From positions 2,433,501-2,497,500 of the forward strand of contig NZ_CP046620.1 of NCBI RefSeq assembly GCF_009931615.1: DNA of 64,000 nt. The letters are read 5' to 3'. The translations under genes and the position numbers were made by a program. Within the stretch, counting starts at the first letter, position 1, and the number at the start of each line of letters is the position of its first letter. The notes below the pieces were generated by a model. That model was not told the origin of the DNA. It searched no databases and saw only the letters and a list, made by a program, of their open reading frames with translations. Positions 25,926 to 33,812 of this stretch are shown one piece after another. Source of the stretch: Algicella marina. Its GTDB lineage: Bacteria > Pseudomonadota > Alphaproteobacteria > Rhodobacterales > Rhodobacteraceae.

Positions 25926-28304
25926 ATGAACGGCTGGGACATGGGTGAGGATGAAACCTTTGACAGGTGGGAAGGCGAAAGCCTGTCCGCCCGCGCGATG
26001 GCTGCGCGACCAACTCCCTACCTCGATGGGCTCAACCCCGCCCAGCGACAGGCAGTGGAAACACTGGACGGACCGGTTCTTGTCCTCGCTGGGGCCGGTA
26101 CCGGCAAGACCCGCGCACTGACCACACGTATCGCGCATCTTCTCAACACCGGCCGCGCCCAACCCAACGAAATCCTCGCCGTCACCTTCACCAACAAGGC
26201 GGCGCGCGAGATGAAGGAGCGCATAGGCCACCACGTCGGCGGAATGATCGAGGGCATGCCATGGCTCGGCACCTTCCATTCCATCTGCGTCAAGCTGCTT
26301 CGCCGCCATGCCGAACTGGTGGACCTGAAGACTAATTTCACGATTCTCGACACCGATGATCAGATCCGCCTGCTCAAGCAGATCATCCAGGCTGAAGGCA
26401 TCGACGACAAACGCTGGCCAGCCCGTATGCTGGCCAGTCTGATCGACGGCTGGAAAAACCGGTGCTGGACTCCGGAAAAGGTGCCCTCGTCGGAAGCTTC
26501 AGCCTTCAACCATAGGGGCACCGAACTTTTCGAGCAGTATCAGGAACGGTTGAAGGTGCTGAACGCCGTGGATTTCGGCGACTTGCTGCTGCATGTCGTC
26601 GAGATTTTCCAGAAACACGAAGACATTCTCGCGAAGTATCAGCGCTGGTTCCGCTACATCCTCGTCGATGAGTATCAGGACACCAACGTTGCCCAGTATC
26701 TCTGGCTGCGGTTACTGGCCGGCGGTCACAAGAACATCTGCTGCGTAGGCGACGACGATCAGTCGATATATGGCTGGCGCGGGGCCGAAGTCGGTAACAT
26801 TCTTCGTTTCGAAAAGGACTTTCCCGGCGCCGAGGTAATCCGGCTGGAGCAGAATTACCGCTCCACGCCCCATATCCTCGCCGCCGCCTCCGGCGTGATC
26901 GCCGCCAACGAGTCCCGTCTCGGCAAGACCCTCTGGACGGATGCGAGCGACGGCGAGAAGGTCCGCCTCATCGGTCACTGGGACGGCGAGGAAGAGGCTC
27001 GGTGGATCGGCGAGGAAGTCGAGAGCATGCAGAACGGCACCCGCGGGCTCGACCCGATGGGACTCGACAACATGGCGATCCTCGTCCGCGCCAGCCACCA
27101 GATGCGCGCCTTCGAGGATCGATTCCTCACAATCGGCCTGCCCTACCGCGTGATCGGCGGCCCCCGCTTCTACGAACGGCTCGAGATTCGCGACGCGATG
27201 GCCTATTTTCGTGTCACCGTCAGTTCCGACGACGGCCTCGCCTTTGAGCGCATCGTCAACACTCCGAAACGCGGCCTCGGCGACAAGGCCCAACAGATGA
27301 TCAACAAGGTGGCACGCGACAACGGCGTCGGCCCGCTGGAAGGCGCCCGGATCGTCGTGCGTGACAAGCTTCTGGCTGCCCGCGCGACCAATGCCCTACG
27401 CGAACTGATCGAAGGCTTCGACCGCTGGTCCGCGATGCTCACGGCCGGGCACGACCACGTGGAACTTGCCGAGATCATCCTCGATGAATCCGGCTACACG
27501 GATTTCTGGAAGAACGACAAGAGTCCCGAGGCACCGGGACGGCTGGAGAACCTCAAGGAACTCGTGAAGGCGCTGAACGAGTTCGAGAACATTCAGGGCT
27601 TTCTGGAGCACGTCTCCCTCGTGATGGACAACGGCCAGGAGCAGGAGGGCGAGAAAGTTTCGATCATGACGCTTCACGCTGCCAAGGGTCTCGAATTCCC
27701 TGCCGTCTTCCTGCCCGGCTGGGAAGACGGTCTCTTTCCGTCCCAGCGCTCAATGGACGAAAGCGGCCTCAAGGGCGTGGAGGAGGAACGCCGCCTCGCC
27801 TATGTCGGCATCACGCGGGCCGAAGAGGTCTGCACCATCAGTTTTGCTGCCAACCGGCGTGTCTACAACCAGTGGCAATCCTCCCTGCCTTCACGCTTCA
27901 TCGACGAACTGCCAGCGGAGAATGTGGAAGTCCTCACGCCCCCCGGCCTCTATGGCGGCGGCTTCGGTGCGGCGGCCACGGCCGAAATTCCGGGCGTCAT
28001 GCGCGGCTCCGGTCTGCAGGAGAAGGCGGCGAGAGCCGATGCCTACAATTCTCCCGGCTGGAAGCGAATGGCGGCAAGGGCCCAGCATCGCGGCACGCGA
28101 CAGCCATCGGAAGCCCGCAACATGGTGATAGACATGGAGGCCGCTTCGCCATTCGAAATTGGCGAGCGGGTGTTCCATCAGAAGTTCGGTTATGGCCGGA
28201 TCACGGATATCGAGGGCGACAAGGTAACGGTCGATTTCGAGAAGGCCGGCACCAAGCGCGTTGTTGCCAGCTACATCAGCGCCGAAGACCAGATCCCCTT
28301 CTGA
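25926..28304 (+). CDS. uvrD: ATP-dependent DNA helicase UvrD/PcrA
   Basis: A superfamily 1A 3'-5' DNA helicase used in nucleotide excision and mismatch repair. It is about 792 aa. LNPAQRQAV (Q-motif), Walker A AGAGTGKT (about 55-62), VTFTNKAAREM (Ia), VDEYQDTN (II), GDDDQSIYGWRGA (III), LEQNYRS (IV), MTLHAAKGLEFPAVFLPGWEDG (V) and RRLAYVGITRA (VI) appear in order. The C-terminal FEIGERVFHQKFGYGRITDIEGDKVTVDF is the Tudor-like domain that binds RNA polymerase in UvrD/PcrA. I take ATG 25926; a TTG two codons upstream is also open. A short acidic N-terminal extension precedes the helicase core. Confidence 0.95.
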   Translation: MNGWDMGEDETFDRWEGESLSARAMAARPTPYLDGLNPAQRQAVETLDGPVLVLAGAGTGKTRALTTRIAHLLNTGRAQPNEILAVTFTNKAAREMKERIGHHVGGMIEGMPWLGTFHSICVKLLRRHAELVDLKTNFTILDTDDQIRLLKQIIQAEGIDDKRWPARMLASLIDGWKNRCWTPEKVPSSEASAFNHRGTELFEQYQERLKVLNAVDFGDLLLHVVEIFQKHEDILAKYQRWFRYILVDEYQDTNVAQYLWLRLLAGGHKNICCVGDDDQSIYGWRGAEVGNILRFEKDFPGAEVIRLEQNYRSTPHILAAASGVIAANESRLGKTLWTDASDGEKVRLIGHWDGEEEARWIGEEVESMQNGTRGLDPMGLDNMAILVRASHQMRAFEDRFLTIGLPYRVIGGPRFYERLEIRDAMAYFRVTVSSDDGLAFERIVNTPKRGLGDKAQQMINKVARDNGVGPLEGARIVVRDKLLAARATNALRELIEGFDRWSAMLTAGHDHVELAEIILDESGYTDFWKNDKSPEAPGRLENLKELVKALNEFENIQGFLEHVSLVMDNGQEQEGEKVSIMTLHAAKGLEFPAVFLPGWEDGLFPSQRSMDESGLKGVEEERRLAYVGITRAEEVCTISFAANRRVYNQWQSSLPSRFIDELPAENVEVLTPPGLYGGGFGAAATAEIPGVMRGSGLQEKAARADAYNSPGWKRMAARAQHRGTRQPSEARNMVIDMEAASPFEIGERVFHQKFGYGRITDIEGDKVTVDFEKAGTKRVVASYISAEDQIPF

Positions 28305-28305
28305 C

Positions 28306-28339
28306 AAAAAAGCCCGGTGCACGAGGCGCCGGGCTTTTT
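28306..28339. terminator. Bidirectional terminator between uvrD and the DUF1127 gene
   Basis: AAAAAAGCCCGG at the left and CCGGGCTTTTT at the right form a GC stem flanked by A and T runs, so it can end transcription from both sides. It lies directly between convergent genes. Confidence 0.88.
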
Positions 28340-28358
28340 GGCAAGCATGTCTGCGAAA

Positions 28359-28574
28359 TTACTGACCGTATACGCTCTCGTAAGCGATCGAATGCAGGTT
28401 TGCGTGGCTGAGGCCAAGATCGGCCAGTTCGCGTGCGGAAAGCTCGCGAAGTTCACGCAGCGTGCGTTTGTACAGCTTGTGCTGGGCATAACGCTCCTGC
28501 AGTACACGGAATGCGGCGGTTGCTTTTTCAGTGAAGGTGCCGTTGGCGGCAATGGTCTGGTTCAGATAAGCCAT
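28359..28574 (-). CDS. DUF1127 small protein
   Basis: A 71-aa protein. The C-terminal half RTLRELRELSARELADLGLSHANLHSIA is the DUF1127 (YjiS-like) motif. Small Arg-rich DUF1127 proteins in alphaproteobacteria have been linked to stress, phosphate and carbon metabolism, and at least one (CcaF1 of Rhodobacter sphaeroides) has been reported to bind RNA. The N-terminal half is unconserved. It lies just downstream of a second, more divergent copy on the same strand, 23 bp apart. Confidence 0.88.
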   Translation of the reverse strand: MAYLNQTIAANGTFTEKATAAFRVLQERYAQHKLYKRTLRELRELSARELADLGLSHANLHSIAYESVYGQ

Positions 28575-28597
28575 GTTCTTGGTCCTGCTCTCTTTGA

Positions 28598-28795
28598 TTA
28601 CTTGTAAACTGCGTCGCGTGCGACGGATTTGAGGTTGCCTGCGTCCATGTCGAGATCGAGGATCACGTCCAGCGGAGCGGCCTTGAGTGCCGCGTAGGTG
28701 CGGCGGTAACGCAGATATTTTTCAACTGCGTCCGATGCCCGGTGGAAGGCCACCGTGATCGGGAAAACTGTGCTGTGTGCGTCTGCATATGCCAT
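28598..28795 (-). CDS. Divergent DUF1127-like small protein
   Basis: A 65-aa protein starting at ATG 28795, with GAAGAGGA 7 bases upstream. It ends YLRYRRTYAALKAAPLDVILDLDMDAGNLKSVARDAVYK, which aligns with the DUF1127 motif of the neighbouring protein (Y-RRT-...-L-L-...-DL-...-NL-S-A-...-VY). It has lost the Arg-Glu-Leu repeats of the core. Both proteins start with MAY. It is best read as a tandem duplicate that has diverged. Possibly co-transcribed with the other copy; a GTTGCA-C-TGCAAC dyad (28855-28867) lies upstream. Confidence 0.75.
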   Translation of the reverse strand: MAYADAHSTVFPITVAFHRASDAVEKYLRYRRTYAALKAAPLDVILDLDMDAGNLKSVARDAVYK

Positions 28796-29364
28796 TTGAT
28801 AGTCCTCTTCATGTCTGAGGTCTTCTTCGCGGCCTCGGGGGGATGATCGTTTCTGTTGCACTGCAACTTACGCCTTATGTTAGCGCAATCAATGCACGGT
28901 TTGGAAAAGCCGCTATGCACAGAAAGCAAAGCTCGACGCGATTGTAATTAACTGTTTTTAAAGCAATCTTTTCATAGGCAGCATATAAAATCCGCCACAA
29001 TTCATTCAATGTTGCGGCGCAATATACCAGTTTTCCGATATCGTTGTTCCACGGCAAGATCGGCGCAACCGTCTGGATTGAAACCGAAAATCGCCATCCA
29101 ACCTCACCTTAACGTAAGGTCACATCGCGGGGGCGGCAATTGTGGCAAGGCGTGTTCAAATCACCGATGTTCGAAAAGGACCGTGCATCTCGGCGAACGG
29201 TCTCTCCTCAAGCGAAAAGTCCCGCCCGCTGTGACAGGGAGGCTTGATAATCCGATTCCACTCTTCCTAATGTGCGACATTCGAATCCTCAGGCCGGAAA
29301 GCGAATGATAAGAAAAGCGCCGGCGACAAGAGGATCGCGGAAAACCAACATGGGAGTTCTCGAC
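28796..29364. other. AT-richer intergenic region between the DUF1127 pair and the liv-type operon
   Basis: A 569-bp region with no credible gene. It must hold two divergent promoters. Visible elements are the dyad GTTGCA-C-TGCAAC (28855-28867) near the DUF1127 side and ACCTTA-ACG-TAAGGT (29106-29120) on the operon side. The stretch 28930-29050 is markedly richer in A and T than the surroundings. No RNA gene was recognised. Confidence 0.5.
29106..29120. promoter_or_regulatory. Candidate operator ACCTTA-ACG-TAAGGT
   Basis: A perfect 6-bp dyad with a 3-bp centre lies about 245 bases upstream of the binding-protein gene. Dyads of this kind with a central ACG resemble MerR-family operators of amino-acid and fatty-acid catabolism genes. 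The identity of the regulator is inference only. Confidence 0.3.
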
Positions 29365-30555
29365 ATGAAACGCATTCTGCTGGCAACCGCCGCAGCCACC
29401 ACCCTTGCAGGCGCGGCCCTGGCCGATGGCCATGCCGTCAAGGTCGGCGTCATCCTGGGCTTCACCGGACCAATTGAATCCCTGACACCGCAAATGGCCG
29501 ACAGCGCGGAAATGGCGTTCAAGGAAATCTCCGACAGCGGCCTCCTGCTTGATGGCAAGGTGATTGAGACCGTCCGTGCCGACAGCACTTGTGTCGACGC
29601 CGCAGCCGCCAGCGCCGCCGCGGAACGACTGATCACCTCCGAAGGCGTTGTCGCGATCATGGGCGCGGATTGTTCCGGCGTGACGACCGCCATCGCCAAC
29701 AACGTGGCGATCCCCAACGGCGTTGTCATGGTTTCGCCCTCCGCAACCTCGCCCGCCCTCTCCACCATTGAAGACAACGATCTGTTCTTCCGTACCGCCC
29801 CGTCAGATGCACGCCAGGGCGACGTTCTGGCGAATATCGTCATGGATCAGGGCATCGAAACGGTGGCCGTGACCTACACCAACAACGATTATGGCAAAGG
29901 CCTGTCGGACAGCTTCATCGCAGCCTACGAAGAACTGGGCGGCAACGTGGCTATCAACGCCCCGCATGAGGACGGCAAAGGCGACTACTCCGCCGAAGTC
30001 GGCGCGCTCGCCGCGGCCGGCGGCGATATTCTCGTCGTCCTGGGTTACGCAGATCAGGGCGGTGTCGGCATCATCCGTACCGCAGTCGACACCGGCGCAT
30101 TCGAAACCTTCGCGTTGGGCGACGGCATGTATTCCGACAGCCTGATTGAGGCGATCGGCCCGGATCTCGAGGGCACAATCGGCTCCGTCCCTTGGTCCGA
30201 GGGTGAGGGCGCCGACGCCTTCATGTCTGCGGCAGAGGCCGCTGGCGTCAACGGCGACAGCTCATTCACCCGCGAAAGCTATGACGCGGCCGCGCTGATC
30301 GCCCTTGCCATGCAGAAGGGCGGCGCCGCGGATCGTGCATCCGTCGCGGCGAATCTTCTGGCCGTAGCCAATGCGCCCGGAGAGCCGATCCTGCCCGGCG
30401 AACTCGGCAAGGCGCTGCAGATCCTGAAAGACGGCGGTGATGTGGACTATGTCGGCGCGACCAATGTCGAACTGATCGGCCCGGGTGAAGCTGCTGGCAC
30501 CTATCGCGAGTACATCGTGAAGGACGGCGCATACGAAACGGTTAAGTTCCGCTGA
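29365..30555 (+). CDS. Branched-chain amino-acid type ABC transporter substrate-binding protein
   Basis: A periplasmic type I binding protein (Leu/Ile/Val family), 396 aa. The signal peptide MKRILLATAAATTLAGAALA precedes DGHAVKVGVILGFTGPIESLTP. A likely disulfide pair is formed by Cys in ADSTCVDA and GADCSGVT, as in LivJ-type proteins. VSPSATSPALS and VTYTNNDYGKGLSDSF are ligand-binding blocks. ATG 29365 is preceded by GGAG at 8 bases; the in-frame ATG at 29350 is less well placed. It is first in an operon with two ATPases and two permeases. The substrate could be branched-chain amino acids or another small amide or amino acid. A terminator-like hairpin follows, which would make this mRNA more abundant than the rest. 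Confidence 0.93.
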   Translation: MKRILLATAAATTLAGAALADGHAVKVGVILGFTGPIESLTPQMADSAEMAFKEISDSGLLLDGKVIETVRADSTCVDAAAASAAAERLITSEGVVAIMGADCSGVTTAIANNVAIPNGVVMVSPSATSPALSTIEDNDLFFRTAPSDARQGDVLANIVMDQGIETVAVTYTNNDYGKGLSDSFIAAYEELGGNVAINAPHEDGKGDYSAEVGALAAAGGDILVVLGYADQGGVGIIRTAVDTGAFETFALGDGMYSDSLIEAIGPDLEGTIGSVPWSEGEGADAFMSAAEAAGVNGDSSFTRESYDAAALIALAMQKGGAADRASVAANLLAVANAPGEPILPGELGKALQILKDGGDVDYVGATNVELIGPGEAAGTYREYIVKDGAYETVKFR

Positions 30556-30576
30556 AACTTTTGAGAAAATGTCAGG

Positions 30577-30602
30577 AAGCCCGGCCTCGTGCCGGGCTTT
30601 TT
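30577..30602 (+). terminator. Intra-operon terminator/attenuating hairpin
   Basis: AAGCCCGGC and GCCGGGCTT surround a 5-nt loop and are followed by TTT. It sits between the binding-protein gene and livG. Its stem and T-run resemble the terminator at 28306-28339. Confidence 0.75.
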
Positions 30603-30615
30603 GCAAGGGTACTAC

Positions 30616-31401
30616 ATGATCCGCGTTGACGATCTTCATATGCATTTCGGCGGTATCCGCGCGGTGGATGGCGCCTCGCTGGAGATAGCCGAGGGTTCCA
30701 TCACCGGGCTGATCGGCCCAAACGGAGCCGGTAAGACCACGCTTTTCAACGTGATAGCTGGACACTACACGCCGACGTCCGGTCGGGTGCTGCTCGACGG
30801 CGACGATATCACCGGGCTTCCGCCGCATGTACTGTTCGGCAAGGGTCTTCTGCGGACCTTCCAAATCGCCCATGAATTCAGCACCTTGACCGTGCGCGAG
30901 AACCTGATGATGGTGCCCGACCACCAGCCCGGCGAGGCCCTTTGGAGTGCCTGGTTCCGCGCCGGCGACGTGGCCGAGCGGGAGCGGGAGGTGGCCACCA
31001 AGGCAGATGAAGTCATTGATTTTCTTGAAATTTCTCACGTCGCTGATGAGTTGGCGGGCAACCTGTCCGGCGGTCAGAAGAAACTGCTAGAGCTTGGCCG
31101 GACGATGATGGTCGACGCCAAGATTGTCTTTCTCGACGAGGTCGGCGCCGGTGTGAACCGGACCCTGCTGAACACCATTGGCGACGCGATCCTGCGGCTG
31201 AACCGCGAACGCGGCTACACATTTTGTATGATCGAACATGATATGGACTTCATATCGCGTCTCTGCGACCCGGTGATCTGTATGGCCGAGGGTACGGTTC
31301 TGGCGCAGGGCACGGCGGAAGAGGTCAAGAACGACGAACGGGTGATCGAGGCCTATCTCGGCACCGGGTTGAAGAACAAGCCTGCGAAGGCACCGGTGTG
31401 A
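30616..31401 (+). CDS. livG: Branched-chain amino-acid ABC transporter ATP-binding protein LivG
   Basis: A cytoplasmic ATPase of 261 aa. Walker A GPNGAGKT is at 34-41, the signature LSGGQKKLLELGRTMM, and Walker B IVFLDEVGAGV. In most LivG proteins the last block is LDEPxAG; here Val replaces Pro, a minor change. The C-terminal MIEHDMDFISRLCD (switch His) and RVIEAYLG are typical of LivG. ATG 30616 has AAGGG upstream. The 57-bp gap to livF contains the 11-bp tandem repeat, unusual for a gap inside an operon. Confidence 0.93.
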   Translation: MIRVDDLHMHFGGIRAVDGASLEIAEGSITGLIGPNGAGKTTLFNVIAGHYTPTSGRVLLDGDDITGLPPHVLFGKGLLRTFQIAHEFSTLTVRENLMMVPDHQPGEALWSAWFRAGDVAEREREVATKADEVIDFLEISHVADELAGNLSGGQKKLLELGRTMMVDAKIVFLDEVGAGVNRTLLNTIGDAILRLNRERGYTFCMIEHDMDFISRLCDPVICMAEGTVLAQGTAEEVKNDERVIEAYLGTGLKNKPAKAPV

Positions 31402-31408
31402 AAGCTGG

Positions 31409-31441
31409 GTTCGGTATGGATTTGGTATGGTTTCGGTATGG
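31409..31441. repeat. 11-bp tandem repeat, inverse orientation (GTTYGGTATGG-like, three units)
   Basis: Three contiguous units, 31409-31419, 31420-31430 and 31431-31441, each end in GGTATGG preceded by (G/A/T)TT(C/T). On the opposite strand they read CCATACCRAAH, the same unit as at 16837-16875. The array fills most of the gap between livG and livF. Confidence 0.8.
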
Positions 31442-31458
31442 CAACAGGGCGGGGCGTG

Positions 31459-32169
31459 ATGAGTGATCCGTTCCTGATCGGCGAGGCGATGACCGGCGGT
31501 TACGGAGCAGCCGACATCCTGCATGACTGTACGCTGAGCGTGGAGAAAGGCGAGATCGCCGTCATCGTCGGCCCGAACGGCGCCGGCAAATCCACGGCGA
31601 TGAAGGCCGTCTTCGGCATGTTGCCGCTGCGCAAGGGCGAGGTGCGGCTGGGCGGCAAGGCGATTACCAGCCTCAGCCCGCAGGAACGGGTACGCGCCGG
31701 CATGGGCTTCGTGCCGCAGACGGCGAACGTCTTCACCTCGATGACGGTGCGCGAGAACCTCGAAATGGGGGCGTTCATCCGCCAGGACGATTTTTCCGAC
31801 ACCATGGATCTGGTGTTCGACCTGTTCCCGATCCTCAAGGAAAAGGCCACCCAGCCGGCGGGCGAGCTTTCCGGCGGCCAGCGCCAGCAGGTGGCGGTGG
31901 GCCGCGCGCTGATGACCAAACCGAGCGTGCTGATGCTGGACGAGCCCACGGCCGGCGTTTCGCCCATTGTGATGGACGAGCTGTTCGACAAGATCCTCGA
32001 AGTGGCCGCCACCGGTATCGCCATCCTGATGGTAGAGCAGAACGCCAAACAGGCGCTGAACATCGCCGACAAGGGCTTCGTGCTGGTTCAGGGGCGGAAC
32101 CGCTTCACGAATACGGGTGAGGCGCTGCTGGCGGATCCGGAAGTGAGGAGGAGCTTCCTCGGTGGATAA
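31459..32169 (+). CDS. livF: Branched-chain amino-acid ABC transporter ATP-binding protein LivF
   Basis: The second ATPase, 236 aa. Walker A GPNGAGKS is at 38-45, then VPQTANVFTSMTVRENLEMG, the signature LSGGQRQQVAVGRALM, Walker B VLMLDEPTAGVSP and MVEQNAKQAL, all typical of LivF. I choose ATG 31459 (MSDPFLIGEA); in-frame starts at 31438 and a GTG at 31456 would begin at or beside the repeat. Its last codons (TGAGGAGGAG) provide the ribosome site of the next gene, which overlaps it by 8 bases. Confidence 0.93.
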   Translation: MSDPFLIGEAMTGGYGAADILHDCTLSVEKGEIAVIVGPNGAGKSTAMKAVFGMLPLRKGEVRLGGKAITSLSPQERVRAGMGFVPQTANVFTSMTVRENLEMGAFIRQDDFSDTMDLVFDLFPILKEKATQPAGELSGGQRQQVAVGRALMTKPSVLMLDEPTAGVSPIVMDELFDKILEVAATGIAILMVEQNAKQALNIADKGFVLVQGRNRFTNTGEALLADPEVRRSFLGG

Positions 32170-32650
32170 GAAAGGCGAAGGACGCTCCGAGCATTTGTCC
32201 GACAAAGATCATGCGTTAGGACTCGCAAGGCTGGCAGACCAGTACTTGCTTGCAGCACACGGCACGCTGGGCCACTTTCGGATGCGGCTCGGCAATGAAA
32301 GCTCCCACCCTCTTTTTCACCTGCTCGGTCAGTCCGTGGAACTGAGAGCCAAAAGCCTGCTGGTAGCGTCAGGATACGCTGACTTCTCCAAGCTCGGCCA
32401 CAACTTGGCAGAACTGCACAAGAAGTGTGCCGCCCTGACCGGTTGCGAAGAACTTGTGTCTCTCGACAAGGAAGCTCTCAAGTCTCTTGCCGTTTTCCAT
32501 GCCAAGCACGTTGGTCGCTACGGTGCGGTGGACAGAAAAACTGGAACACCATTTGAGTTTGAGCTTGGTGGGTTCGACACATACAAGCCGATAGCCAACA
32601 CATATCTGAGCCTTGCCTGCTCTAAAACGGGGCATGAAGTTTCATGGTAA
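32162..32650 (+). CDS. HEPN-like small protein inserted in the liv operon
   Basis: A 162-aa protein not expected in a liv operon. The segment about 54-84 (LLGQSVELRAKSLLVASGY, then KLGHNLAELHKKC) follows the HEPN-fold pattern: a helix with A/SxELxxKxLL, then a GHxLxxL helix. The catalytic R-x(4-6)-H motif of HEPN ribonucleases is not evident. There is no signal peptide or membrane segment. It starts with GTG 32162 overlapping livF by 8 bases, and GAGGAGGAG at 32145-32153 gives ideal spacing. Translation is therefore coupled to livF. Base composition is less GC-rich than its neighbours, suggesting later arrival. No partner nucleotidyltransferase (MNT) gene is adjacent. The HEPN assignment is by pattern only. 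Confidence 0.6.
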   Translation: MDKKGEGRSEHLSDKDHALGLARLADQYLLAAHGTLGHFRMRLGNESSHPLFHLLGQSVELRAKSLLVASGYADFSKLGHNLAELHKKCAALTGCEELVSLDKEALKSLAVFHAKHVGRYGAVDRKTGTPFEFELGGFDTYKPIANTYLSLACSKTGHEVSW

Positions 32651-32658
32651 CAGGGTCG

Positions 32659-32805
32659 ATGAGCAAAATTGCACTCGTGCATACAATCACGATGGAGGGC
32701 ATCGCCCGGACCGAGGGGTGGGCGGAATCGCCCGCCCCGTGGGGGCGGTTCGGGCGATGCCCGGCGGAGCCGGGCGGGTCTCGTTTCCACGGAGGTTCGA
32801 CATGA
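32659..32805 (+). CDS. Possible short leader ORF (48 aa) overlapping the livH start
   Basis: ATG 32659, with CAGGG close upstream, opens a 48-codon frame. Its TGA (32803-32805) overlaps the livH ATG (32802) as ATGA. Its middle codons are G/C-ending, but the segment is also a large inverted repeat, which by itself gives high GC. No homologue is recognised. It may be a coupling leader peptide or chance. Confidence 0.25.
   Translation: MSKIALVHTITMEGIARTEGWAESPAPWGRFGRCPAEPGGSRFHGGST
32699..32775 (+). promoter_or_regulatory. Large inverted-repeat structures upstream of livH
   Basis: The 10-bp arms GCATCGCCCG (32699-32708) and CGGGCGATGC (32751-32760) enclose an inner hairpin, GGGGTGGGCG with CGCCCGCCCC, one mismatch. 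A second hairpin GCCCGGC-GGA-GCCGGGC occupies 32759-32775. There is no U-run. These could stabilise mRNA ends, attenuate, or mark an insertion junction. Confidence 0.6.
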
Positions 32806-33812
32806 CCGACATCCTGAACGCCCTCGTCCTCTTCGCCAATTTCGTGTTCGTCCCCGGCCTTGCCTACGGCTCCCAGCTTGCTCTCGGCGCACTCGGCGTC
32901 ACGCTGATCTACGCCGTACTGCGCTTCTCCAACTTCGCGCACGGTGATCTGATGGCCTTCGGGGCGATGTGCGTGATCCTCGTGACCTGGTGGTTCCAAA
33001 GCATGGGCATCTCGGCCGGTGTCTTTCCCACAGCGCTGCTGGCGCTGCCATTCGGCATCCTCGGCGCCGTCGCGCTGTCGCTCATCTTCGACCGCACCGT
33101 CTATCGCTTCTACCGCGCCCAGCGGGCGCCGCCGGTGGTGTTTGTCATCGCGTCCGTGGGTGTCATGTTCATGATCAACGGGCTTACACGGCTGATCATC
33201 GGCCCTGACGACCAGCGCTTTGCCGATGGCGCGCGTTTCATCATCCGCGCTCCCGAGTTCAAGGAGATGACGGGGCTGGCCGAAGGCCTCGCTCTGCGTT
33301 CCACACAGGCCATTACCGTTCTGGTGGCCATCGCCGTCATGATCGCGCTGTTCTGGTTCCTCAACCGCTCGCGCATGGGCAAGGCGATGCGGGCCTATGC
33401 CGACAACGAGGATCTGGCCCTCCTCTCCGGCATCAACCCTGACCGGGTGGTGCTTTATACCTGGATCATCGCGGCCGCTCTGGCGACCATCGCCGGCACG
33501 CTCTACGGGCTCGACAAGAGCTTCAAGCCCTTCACCTATTTCCAGCTTCTCCTGCCGATCTTTGCTGCCGCCATCGTCGGCGGTATCGGCAATCCGCTGG
33601 GCGCCATCGCCGGCGGTTTCGTCATCGCCTTTTCAGAGGTGACGGTGACCTATGCCTACAGAAAATTCGTCGACTACCTCGTGCCGGGGTGGGAGCCGGA
33701 CGGCCTGCTGCAGCTGTTGTCCACCGACTACAAGTTCGCCGTCTCCTTCGTCATCCTTGTCGTGGTGCTGCTGATCCGGCCGACCGGCCTGTTCCGGGGG
33801 AAAGTGATATGA
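32802..33812 (+). CDS. livH: Branched-chain amino-acid ABC transporter permease LivH
   Basis: An inner-membrane permease of 336 aa with about eight hydrophobic segments. LALGALGVTLIYAVLRFSNFAHGDLMAFGA near the N-terminus and AIVGGIGNPLGAIAGGFVIAFSE near the C-terminus are the LivH hallmarks, and MGKAMRAYADNEDLALLSGINPDRV is the cytoplasmic coupling loop. GGAGG precedes ATG 32802. An upstream extension of the frame runs through the hairpin region and is not family-like. The stop overlaps the livM start (ATGA). Confidence 0.93.
   Translation: MTDILNALVLFANFVFVPGLAYGSQLALGALGVTLIYAVLRFSNFAHGDLMAFGAMCVILVTWWFQSMGISAGVFPTALLALPFGILGAVALSLIFDRTVYRFYRAQRAPPVVFVIASVGVMFMINGLTRLIIGPDDQRFADGARFIIRAPEFKEMTGLAEGLALRSTQAITVLVAIAVMIALFWFLNRSRMGKAMRAYADNEDLALLSGINPDRVVLYTWIIAAALATIAGTLYGLDKSFKPFTYFQLLLPIFAAAIVGGIGNPLGAIAGGFVIAFSEVTVTYAYRKFVDYLVPGWEPDGLLQLLSTDYKFAVSFVILVVVLLIRPTGLFRGKVI

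Noticed and set aside
28943-28960. TTAA-N6-TTAA as a possible CtrA box
   Set aside because: The spacing is 6, not 7, and the site is in an AT-rich patch where such matches are expected.
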